From Candidatus Thalassarchaeaceae archaeon (GTDB taxonomy: Archaea; Thermoplasmatota; Poseidoniia; Poseidoniales; Thalassarchaeaceae): a stretch of 7,334 nt of DNA. The notes under the pieces were generated by a model. That model ran no database searches, was not told where the DNA came from, and saw nothing but the letters and a program-made list of their open reading frames with translations. The position numbers and the translations under genes are program-made. The stretch is from the NCBI GenBank assembly GCA_030754395.1, contig JASMAJ010000038.1, forward strand, positions 1-7,334. The letters are read 5' to 3'. This document shows positions 1-6,102 of this stretch, piece by piece (positions within the stretch are counted from its first letter, which is position 1; every line of letters begins with the position of its first letter).

Positions 1-786
1 AAGAATTTGTTCTAGAAATAGTTTGGTTCTTTCGTGCTTTGGATTTGAGAAGAACTCATATGGAGGCGCTTCCTCAATGAGATGTCCCTCGTCAAAGAGG
101 ATGCAACGGTCTGCTACTTCCTTCGCGAAGCCCATTTCGTGAGTCACGACAATCATAGTAATATCTCGCTTTGCGAGATCAATCATAACGTCAAGAACTT
201 CCTTGATCATCTCAGGATCGAGAGCAGATGTTGGTTCATCGAAGAGCATGATCTTTGGATCCATTGCTAGGGCTCTAGCAATAGCAACACGCTGCTGCTG
301 ACCACCCGAAAGTCCACTCGGATACTTGTAAGCCTGCTCAGGGATTCCAACTCTCTCGAGCAATCCCATGGCTTTGGCCTCAGCCTCACGCTTCGACATG
401 CCCTTGACCTTCATCGGAGCGAGGGTAATATTCTCCATGATGGTCAAGTGCGGAAAGAGATTGAACTGCTGAAATACGAAGCCGACCTCGGATCGAATGT
501 ATTTGAGATCCTTAACCGCAGTGTCATCATCAATAGTGATTCCATCGATCTTGATAGTTCCACCACTGTGGGGCTGGAGTCGGTTCAATGTCCTGATGTA
601 CGTCGATTTTCCTGAACCAGAGGGTCCAAGAATAACTATAATTTCTCCTCTTTTGACTTCAATGTCAATTCCTTTCAATGCCCAAAAATCGCCAAAGTTA
701 ACTTTGACCCCTTCCGTTTCAATAATTTTTTCTTCACAGCACTTTCCATCGCAGCACTCATCATCACAATCTTTACATTCACTCAT
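1..786 (-). CDS. aapP: General L-amino-acid ABC transporter ATPase, AapP-like (3' end just outside window)
   Basis: This is the cytoplasmic ATPase that powers the AapQ/AapM channel. The frame is open from the ATG at 786 to the window edge: 262 codons, ending in ERTKLFLEQIL. The known family ends one or two residues later, so almost nothing is missing. All ABC motifs are present: Walker A GPSGSGKST (54-62), Q-loop Q106, signature LSGGQ (159-163), Walker B IMLFDE (179-184), D-loop SALD (187-190) and H-loop H216. The stretch FNLFPHLT (108-115) and the C-terminal ERTKLF are typical of polar-amino-acid ATPases. The start overlaps the aapM stop by 4 bases (ATGA) and has a strong Shine-Dalgarno sequence 7 nt upstream. 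Oddity: about 20 residues precede the usual family start, with cysteines at 4, 7, 11, 12, 16 and 17 among acidic residues. The ATPase assignment is certain; the Aap subgroup rests on both sequence and gene order. Confidence 0.95.
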   Translation of the reverse strand, partial: MSECKDCDDECCDGKCCEEKIIETEGVKVNFGDFWALKGIDIEVKRGEIIVILGPSGSGKSTYIRTLNRLQPHSGGTIKIDGITIDDDTAVKDLKYIRSEVGFVFQQFNLFPHLTIMENITLAPMKVKGMSKREAEAKAMGLLERVGIPEQAYKYPSGLSGGQQQRVAIARALAMDPKIMLFDEPTSALDPEMIKEVLDVMIDLAKRDITMIVVTHEMGFAKEVADRCILFDEGHLIEEAPPYEFFSNPKHERTKLFLEQIL

Positions 787-2522
787 GCTAAATCTCCTCC
801 TCCTTCTTTAACCAGTCCAAGACCCTTCTCGATCTTCATCGAGACCCTGGATAGGTAGAATGCAAACACCCAGAATACAAGGGCAGTGACGTACAACGGC
901 TCTAGGAAGTTACCGAGGAAGCGCAAGTCTGTGGCAGGTAGGTCCTTTGCCAGTTTGAAGAAGTCGAGGATGTTGATGATGAAAAGTAGAGTCGTGTCCT
1001 TCCATAGCCCGATGAAGACACTGACAATCGAAGGAAGCGTGGTTCGAACTGCGTTGGGGAGTTCTACCTGCAACTTTGTTTGGAAAGGTGAGAGACCTAG
1101 TGCAAGCGCAGCCTCCTTTTGCCCACTGTCGACAGCTTGCAAGCCTCCTCTCAACACCTCTGCAATGTAACATCCTCCGAATATACCGAACATCAGAAGC
1201 ATTCGTATGATGTCCTCTGCGTCATAGAACGGATCCATCATATCAGGCATCAAGAAGACAGCGAACCAAAGCCAACAAATTAGAGGACCAGATCGAACTA
1301 ATTCGATTAGAAGGATTGATGGAATACTGAAGAACGGCTGGTTGCTCTGACGTCCAAACGCCAGCACCACTCCGATTCCAAAGCCAAGTACACAGCCTGC
1401 TGTGGCTACGATGAGGTTGACGAATAGACCTCCCCATTGAGAGGCTTCAATGCCATCTCCCGCTAGTTTGTCAAGGGTACTTGGAACCACGTCTCCAGCG
1501 ATAATGGCCTCACTCATTTCTTGAGCGGGAGTTCCACCTATCATCTCCGCGAAGGACTTGACAAACTCTGGAGGATCCATAATCATAATCGCGTAGAAGA
1601 ATGTGATTACAGCCGCGATAGAGATATATGATCTGAGGCGATTAGCCTTGTACTCTTCTGAGATCGAGCAATAATAGAATGAAACTCCGTAGGCAACATA
1701 TCCAATCAGCATGGCCTTTGCGAGATTCAAGAGAGGAACTTCACTATGATAGTTGATTTCACTTGGAACCCATGCAACACCCATTAGAGCAACACCGATT
1801 AAGGTGAATGGAACTAGGAATTTCAAGAGCGTAGAGAATCTTGCTGGCTTATCTGCAGTGGTTCCATAGGCACTCGCGATGACTGCGAATGTCGGGTATA
1901 GAATCCACCACAAGCGCCAGTTCTGATTGATACCATAGCAATTTGATATAGCGATACAAGATTCTGAGCCGGGTGCTTGTGTCATCTGCTCGGTCATCTG
2001 CTGACCTACGACCAAGAGCACTCTATTCGCCCAAACCACGTCCCAATCGGCCTCGACTAGAACAAAGTGAGAGAGGCCGCGCACAACCACGACGATTATC
2101 CAAGCTGTAGCAATACCGAGTATTGCGGTAGTTCGAGTCTTGCCTAGTGTCCACTTGACCAGTGAGGTCATCGTCACCCACCAAGCGAAGACGAGTGCTG
2201 CAGCCGAGATAGCTCCATAGATCAGAGCATTCTGCGAACTTGCACCTCCAGACTCCGCCTTCGCCACCATCTCGAAGAAGCCGTTTGGAAGGAATCCATC
2301 CCACATTCCTCCAAATATTCCACAGGCAAACGCGAGTGAAAGTGAAACCAAAGAGAGTAAAATTGTGTTGCTAGGAGTGACCCAAGGGGCGCCGGGTTTC
2401 CCTACGATGGATTCCTCGAATTCGATTAACGAAGAGGTGTTGGATTTTGACTGCGGAACCGTCTCCCTGATGGCTTCGTCAAGCACTTCGCCACCGAGAC
2501 TGAGGATTTCGGGGAGACTCAT
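783..2522 (-). CDS. aapM: General L-amino-acid ABC transporter permease, AapM-like, with enlarged N-terminal membrane region
   Basis: This is one of the two membrane subunits of the amino-acid channel. Residues 361-570 match the AapM permease domain: WGGLFVNLIVA (363-373), the first core membrane helices, the hallmark AEVLRGGLQAVDSGQKEAA (454-472), the EAA coupling loop with its conserved Gly476 and closing LP (488-489), then FIGLWKDTTLLFII (503-516) and a terminal helix ending in a basic tail. The family's N-terminal cysteine pair may correspond to Cys189 and Cys195. The protein is 579 residues, against about 380-430 in proteobacterial AapM. The excess is a hydrophilic leader of about 50 residues and roughly seven predicted membrane segments before residue 315 (near 51-70, 99-118, 132-154, 205-221, 232-250, 263-283, 298-314). 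The start overlaps the aapQ stop (ATGA) and has no clear Shine-Dalgarno, so translation is probably coupled to aapQ. The final residues double as the aapP ribosome binding site. Confidence 0.93.
   Translation of the reverse strand: MSLPEILSLGGEVLDEAIRETVPQSKSNTSSLIEFEESIVGKPGAPWVTPSNTILLSLVSLSLAFACGIFGGMWDGFLPNGFFEMVAKAESGGASSQNALIYGAISAAALVFAWWVTMTSLVKWTLGKTRTTAILGIATAWIIVVVVRGLSHFVLVEADWDVVWANRVLLVVGQQMTEQMTQAPGSESCIAISNCYGINQNWRLWWILYPTFAVIASAYGTTADKPARFSTLLKFLVPFTLIGVALMGVAWVPSEINYHSEVPLLNLAKAMLIGYVAYGVSFYYCSISEEYKANRLRSYISIAAVITFFYAIMIMDPPEFVKSFAEMIGGTPAQEMSEAIIAGDVVPSTLDKLAGDGIEASQWGGLFVNLIVATAGCVLGFGIGVVLAFGRQSNQPFFSIPSILLIELVRSGPLICWLWFAVFLMPDMMDPFYDAEDIIRMLLMFGIFGGCYIAEVLRGGLQAVDSGQKEAALALGLSPFQTKLQVELPNAVRTTLPSIVSVFIGLWKDTTLLFIINILDFFKLAKDLPATDLRFLGNFLEPLYVTALVFWVFAFYLSRVSMKIEKGLGLVKEGGGDLA
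794..804 (-). promoter_or_regulatory. Strong Shine-Dalgarno sequence for aapP inside the aapM 3' end
   Basis: The minus strand reads AGGAGGAGGAG with 7 nt to the aapP ATG at 786. It lies inside aapM and is what encodes the Glu-Gly-Gly-Gly of that protein's C-terminal tail. It fixes the aapP start that includes the cysteine-rich extension, and suggests aapP is translated both by reinitiation at the ATGA overlap and by independent ribosome loading. Confidence 0.8.
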
Positions 2523-4651
2523 ATTTTCACACTCGTTACTCTAGAGTTATACCAATTCATTACGATCGAAATCGCTAGACTTCCTGCTTGGTATGTGATG
2601 AGGAGGAGGATGAATAGTGGAATCAATTTACCAACGTTATTCATCATCACCAATATGACATAGAAAATATCACTATATGCAACGATAACTGCTAGGCTGG
2701 AGTTCTTCCAGACATTCATGAATTGGTTGTTCAAAAGGGGCACCATACTTCTTAGGGCTTGAGGCAAAATAACCAGCCTGAGCCTCTGGAATGGATTGAG
2801 AGATAGGGAGATTGCAGCTTCGACCTGCCCTCGAGGTAGTGCCTGAATACTTCCTCTCACAATCTCGGCAACAGTTGATGCTGTGAATAGAGTCAGGCCG
2901 AGCATCATAGCGAGGAAGAAGGGGGTGATTTCGAAGCCAGTTCCTTCAGCTATATCCCAAGACCCAGGCGCATCGATCACCCCGTCTCCATTCCAGTCCT
3001 TGACGTATTCAGGCCATGAGAGACCCTTTGAAAGAGCGATTCCCGAGGCTATAGCGAAGGCGGCAACCCAGATAGTGAACCTCTTTCTGAGGCCGGATTC
3101 AGAATCATCAATCTGCAGTGAGTTGATTCCATCATCATCGACTTTGCTAGTTATTGAAAGCGAATACACGAGTAGCGCCATCGCGAGTGCAGCCCCGGTG
3201 CCCCCTCCATTTGTTGAGACAAAGGGGACGAGGAAAACGATGAAGACCACTGCGGCGACAATTAGCAATAAGTCTGAGGCAAGTGCCTCAAACCTCCACC
3301 CCAGTGCACTAAATGGTCTCCTTACGTGTTCAACAGGAGTGCTTGGGCGTGAAATGATTCGAGGTTCAATCCGGTCCGTGAAACGTAAAATTGCCCTTAG
3401 AGTCGCGAGGGCTACTAATCCCATGACCATTCTTGGGTAAGATTCCACAGTTACGAACCAGATGCCCTGATTACTGAAGAAAACAGCCCCCCCAAAGAGG
3501 AACGTCTCGTCGATGAATAGAGGGGCTTGGATTCCAAACTGAGTTGCAATCAGGAATAGAAGGACTGCGAGTGGCAGATTTCGGAATACTTCAACATACA
3601 CAGTAGCCATGGTAGATGCCAATTTGTTGGATGAGAGACGTGTGACGCCAACAATAGTCCCAAGGATAAGACAGAGAACTATGCTCAACAGAGTCACCCG
3701 AACCGAATTGATGATAGCAGCCTTCAGGAACATCCATCTTTCGTCAAAGTTCGCTACCACCTCCATCGGCCAAGGATTGATTTTGAAGGTGTTTACCTTG
3801 TCCATGAAATCGAACTTAATCTCCCAGCGGTTTTGCATTACTGGATCTGGGTCATGTTGTAGATAGAGCACTCTGAGAAACAGGTACAAGATGAAAGGTA
3901 GGAAGGCGAGATACGCAAGTGCAGCCGTTCTCTTTTCCTGTATAGAGGGCTTCATTGCCTCTTGGGAGAGTTTGAAGCCCCAGTAGAAAACAGTGACGAG
4001 TATGATAGTCGAGAGGGTTTGAGGGATGTTTTGAGAAATGAGTGGAATCATGGAAATATTGACTGTCAGGGCGACGAGAAGAAGGATTGAGCCAAAGGAA
4101 ATGACTGCATCAATAATCTCCTGTCGTTTGAAGGAAGAGAAATTTCTTGGATCCAAAATAAGGCTCAAGTTATCTTGCAGAAGAAGCACACCAGCAACCA
4201 CCGCACCTCCAAAGAAGAAGAAGGGAATCTGTGCTCCTGGTGACAATTCCAGAAAGCCAAAGCCTTCCGTTATCAATACGATGTAAGAAACCACGAAGCA
4301 GCCAATAACAAAGATAGAGCTGGAACATTCCGAGATAACTCGAAAATTCCCTTTTCTTAATCCTCTGAAAAGAGTTGATAATTCATTTTGCACCAGTAGA
4401 AAGCAAATCAGAATGAGCCCGCCAAGGAACAGAGCCAAACTTTCCATGGGATAGAATGAAGGGTTCATTTGGGTTTCGGAAATTGTGATGTCTCTAGCCA
4501 TAGAAGACAGATAGTCAATCGACATTCCAAGGAACTTGTTCGAGTAGATCCAGAACAGGTAAGGAGAGAGAATGAATAAGATAATCCGAATGAAATCTCC
4601 TATAGATTCGATTCTTGGTTTAGGGAATCTATATTCATCAAGAAAGGACAT
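2519..4651 (-). CDS. aapQ: General L-amino-acid ABC transporter permease, AapQ-like, strongly enlarged
   Basis: This is the second channel subunit, partner of AapM. The AapQ core starts near residue 305: INSVRVTLLSIVLCLILGTIVG (314-335), the family motif TVYVEVFRNLPLAVLL (350-365), then AEIVRGSIQALPRGQVEAA (595-613), VILPQALRSMVPLL (627-640), NVWKNSSLAV (646-655) and the terminal MNWYNSR (698-704). It is 710 residues against about 400 in the family. Two insertions explain this: about 270 N-terminal residues with some seven membrane segments (near 22-38, 70-87, 112-127, 143-158, 183-206, 213-229, 244-263), and an enlarged middle (423-545) with an extra helical hairpin (458-502) and an acidic loop DDDGINSLQIDD (505-516). 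Residues 552-560 form a DxNxDGxxD calcium-loop motif on the predicted outer side. In the EAA loop the usual Gly is Ser617. The ATG at 4651 follows TGAGG (4659-4663) with 7 nt spacing. The gene ends in an ATGA overlap with aapM. Confidence 0.93.
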   Translation of the reverse strand: MSFLDEYRFPKPRIESIGDFIRIILFILSPYLFWIYSNKFLGMSIDYLSSMARDITISETQMNPSFYPMESLALFLGGLILICFLLVQNELSTLFRGLRKGNFRVISECSSSIFVIGCFVVSYIVLITEGFGFLELSPGAQIPFFFFGGAVVAGVLLLQDNLSLILDPRNFSSFKRQEIIDAVISFGSILLLVALTVNISMIPLISQNIPQTLSTIILVTVFYWGFKLSQEAMKPSIQEKRTAALAYLAFLPFILYLFLRVLYLQHDPDPVMQNRWEIKFDFMDKVNTFKINPWPMEVVANFDERWMFLKAAIINSVRVTLLSIVLCLILGTIVGVTRLSSNKLASTMATVYVEVFRNLPLAVLLFLIATQFGIQAPLFIDETFLFGGAVFFSNQGIWFVTVESYPRMVMGLVALATLRAILRFTDRIEPRIISRPSTPVEHVRRPFSALGWRFEALASDLLLIVAAVVFIVFLVPFVSTNGGGTGAALAMALLVYSLSITSKVDDDGINSLQIDDSESGLRKRFTIWVAAFAIASGIALSKGLSWPEYVKDWNGDGVIDAPGSWDIAEGTGFEITPFFLAMMLGLTLFTASTVAEIVRGSIQALPRGQVEAAISLSLNPFQRLRLVILPQALRSMVPLLNNQFMNVWKNSSLAVIVAYSDIFYVILVMMNNVGKLIPLFILLLITYQAGSLAISIVMNWYNSRVTSVKI

Positions 4652-4681
4652 AATACAGCCTCAGTGTTCAATTTGAAATTG

Positions 4682-4720
4682 AAAAATAGGGCCCCTAGGG
4701 GAGATATCCCCCCTAAGGGC
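4682..4720 (-). terminator. Stem-loop plus T-run between aapJ and aapQ (partial terminator or mRNA-stabilising hairpin)
   Basis: Read on the minus strand, arms 4720-4710 (GCCCTTAGGGG) and 4701-4691 (CCCCTAGGGGC) pair over 11 positions with one G-T wobble. Between them lie a further G-T pair and the self-complementary GATATC, so the whole 30 bases form an almost continuous palindrome. After CCTA come five T's (4686-4682). The structure starts 35 bases past the aapJ stop and ends about 30 bases before the aapQ start. In a bacterium this would be a classic intrinsic terminator. In an archaeon the T-run alone could terminate, with the hairpin blocking 3' exonucleases. Since the permease genes follow in the same operon, partial read-through that sets a high AapJ-to-permease ratio is the likeliest role. 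The rest of the 4652-4754 gap holds only the weak aapQ Shine-Dalgarno. Confidence 0.75.
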
Positions 4721-4754
4721 TTTCGTAATTCCGTTCATGCGTTGAATGGTATAT

Positions 4755-5939
4755 TCAGCGCATTGCAGGTGCGTACTGGATTCCACCCTCGGAGACGAGG
4801 GCATTTAGAGTTCCAGAGCGCGAGATCAGGCAGCCAGTCATAGCGTCGGATCCGCTGGTACCATCGTAGGTACCGTCGCAGAACGCGTCGTCGTATGCCT
4901 CACCGTAGTTGCCAGCGGCACCTAGGACAGCCTGCATCCAGTCACCCGCAAGCGGGTTGTCTGTGGTGCCTAGACCGAGATTCTCAGTCAATAGGCGGCA
5001 CATTCCTGGGTCGCTACCATCGCAAGCAGAAGTTGCCATAGCAGCAGCGTTTGCAGCGGTGACGCCCATTTCTTCGGCAGTTACCATACCATACCAGACC
5101 CAAGCCACGACGTCCTTGAAGTCGGAGTCCATGTCACGGGTTGCCGCTCCTAGCGGCTCCTTGGACATAAGTTCCTGAGCAATCCAGATGTCGACTCCGT
5201 TCATTGAACCGTCGCCATCAAGTTGCCACTTCTTGGCCACCATTGCGGACATGTCGCCAGTGAAGGCATCACACGAACCGTCGATGAACTTTGCAGTTGC
5301 CTCTGCAGCGTCAGCTACAGGGACGGAGGTGAAGGCTATGTTCCTTGAAGAGAACCAGTCCACCATGTTACCCTCAGTTGTGGTACCAATTCCAACGCAA
5401 ATGTTTGCGCCGTCAAGTCCACCAGCCGAGTTACCAGCAGCGGCAGCTGAGTACGAGTCTTCGCGTACCAAGATACCTTGTCCATCGAAGAAATTCATTC
5501 CAGCGAAGTCGGCGTTCAGATCAGCATCACGGCTGGTTGTCCAGGTCGTGGTGCGGATTAGCACGTCGATTGTGCCAGAGGCTAGCTTGTCGAAGCGATC
5601 CGAGCCCGAGGCCGGGATGTACTCGACGTCGGTATCAGGGTTCAACCCTAGAGCAGCCGCAACACCGCGGCAGTAGGAGATGTCCAGACCGGAGCGAACT
5701 CCAGTTCCAGCATCCAAGTATCCCATTCCGTATTGGGATTCCTTCACTCCGCACTTCATCGAGCCACGCTCGATGATGGTGTCTAGAGTACTCACAGGTG
5801 TAGCTTCTGCAATTCCAGCAGCTCTTCCATCTTCATACGCTGCATCTACGTCTTCTTGGGTGACGTCAGATCCAGCACAGCCCGCTAGGGCCGCAGTCAT
5901 CATTAACAGCATCATTGTTGTAGCGAGCAGGTGTCGCAT
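4755..5939 (-). CDS. aapJ: General L-amino-acid-binding lipoprotein, AapJ-like (periplasmic-type solute-binding protein)
   Basis: This is the extracytoplasmic receptor that binds amino acids and docks on AapQ/AapM. From the ATG at 5939 it has 394 residues. The signal peptide (1-20) is hydrophobic with a single Arg and ends in lipobox LAGC, so Cys21 should be lipidated. A helical, acidic spacer (about 26-46) follows. The folded domain then matches AapJ throughout: STLDTIIERGSMKCGV (50-65), GLDISYCRGVAAALG (84-98), DRFDKLASGTIDVLIRTTTWT (114-134), FFDGQGILV (150-158), the ligand-loop GTTTEGN (185-191), CDAFTGD (223-229), SKEPLGAATR (259-268) and terminal GGIQYAPAMR. Two insertions bring extra cysteines: 306/314, and 354/370 in a Gly/Ser/Asp-rich loop. 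The GTG at 6008 would add 23 residues before the signal peptide and span the TATA box, so I chose the ATG. Sampled stretches are near 57% GC, richer than the permease genes, which may reflect codon selection in a highly expressed gene. Confidence 0.95.
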   Translation of the reverse strand: MRHLLATTMMLLMMTAALAGCAGSDVTQEDVDAAYEDGRAAGIAEATPVSTLDTIIERGSMKCGVKESQYGMGYLDAGTGVRSGLDISYCRGVAAALGLNPDTDVEYIPASGSDRFDKLASGTIDVLIRTTTWTTSRDADLNADFAGMNFFDGQGILVREDSYSAAAAGNSAGGLDGANICVGIGTTTEGNMVDWFSSRNIAFTSVPVADAAEATAKFIDGSCDAFTGDMSAMVAKKWQLDGDGSMNGVDIWIAQELMSKEPLGAATRDMDSDFKDVVAWVWYGMVTAEEMGVTAANAAAMATSACDGSDPGMCRLLTENLGLGTTDNPLAGDWMQAVLGAAGNYGEAYDDAFCDGTYDGTSGSDAMTGCLISRSGTLNALVSEGGIQYAPAMR

Positions 5940-5961
5940 ACCCTTGGTTAGAAAGTATATT

Positions 5962-5976
5962 AGGTATATACCTTCG
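5962..5976 (-). promoter_or_regulatory. Putative archaeal promoter (BRE/TATA) of the aap operon, overlapping a palindrome
   Basis: On the minus strand, CGAAGG (5976-5971 region) is followed by TATATA at 5970-5965. The TATA centre is about 28 nt upstream of the aapJ ATG at 5939, which would put the transcript start within a base or two of that ATG: a leaderless or very short-leader mRNA, as is common in archaea. AGGTATATACCT (5962-5973) is a perfect 12-base palindrome centred on the TATA box, so it might also be an operator. The promoter role is inferred from spacing and composition only. Confidence 0.6.
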
Positions 5977-6061
5977 GTAGTTTGCTCTTTAATAGTGAGT
6001 TTCACCACACTGAGTGAAAATTAATGAATACGTTTGTTTTCTTAGGAAATGTGGATTATGC

Positions 6062-6097
6062 TTTCATTCCAAAAAAATTTAACAAAAAAGAATGAAA
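6062..6097 (-). terminator. T-rich terminator-like region after the phnE-like gene, inside an 8-bp inverted repeat
   Basis: Just past the permease stop at 6103, the minus strand has six T's (6089-6084) and then seven T's (6077-6071), the kind of oligo-T signal at which archaeal RNA polymerase terminates. They lie in a 20-base loop between perfect inverted repeats TTTCATTC (6062-6069 on plus) and GAATGAAA (6090-6097). It separates the phn-like operon from the aap promoter. The remaining part of the gap, 5977-6061, shows no gene or further clear signal. Confidence 0.6.
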
Positions 6098-6102
6098 TGA
6101 TC

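Noticed and set aside
497..811. Plus-strand 104-codon frame opposite aapP
   Set aside because: It overlaps the Walker A and N-terminal coding part of aapP on the other strand and shows only low-complexity Ser/Leu composition.
2883..3440. 185-codon open frame on the plus strand
   Set aside because: It is antisense to aapQ, which is supported by family motifs across this stretch; the predicted protein is Ser/Thr/Pro-rich with no recognisable domain.
783..4651. Gene fusion or frameshift as the cause of the oversized aapQ and aapM
   Set aside because: Both frames are uninterrupted, start and stop in clean ATGA overlaps or with a ribosome site, and the extra parts are continuous membrane segments; no second known gene can be recognised in them.
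4652..4690. Separate promoter for aapQ using the TATTTTT stretch near 4688-4682
   Set aside because: The T-run is better explained as the tail of the adjacent stem-loop, and no purine-rich BRE-like element precedes it; a weak secondary promoter remains possible but unsupported.
5188..5776. Plus-strand open frames of 162 and 143 codons opposite aapJ
   Set aside because: Both are antisense to a clearly homologous gene with GC-biased codons, which opens long frames on the other strand; no ribosome site or domain supports them.
5940..6008. Longer aapJ start at the GTG at 6008, adding 23 residues
   Set aside because: It would place a charged, non-signal segment before a perfect lipoprotein signal peptide and would put the TATA box inside the coding region.
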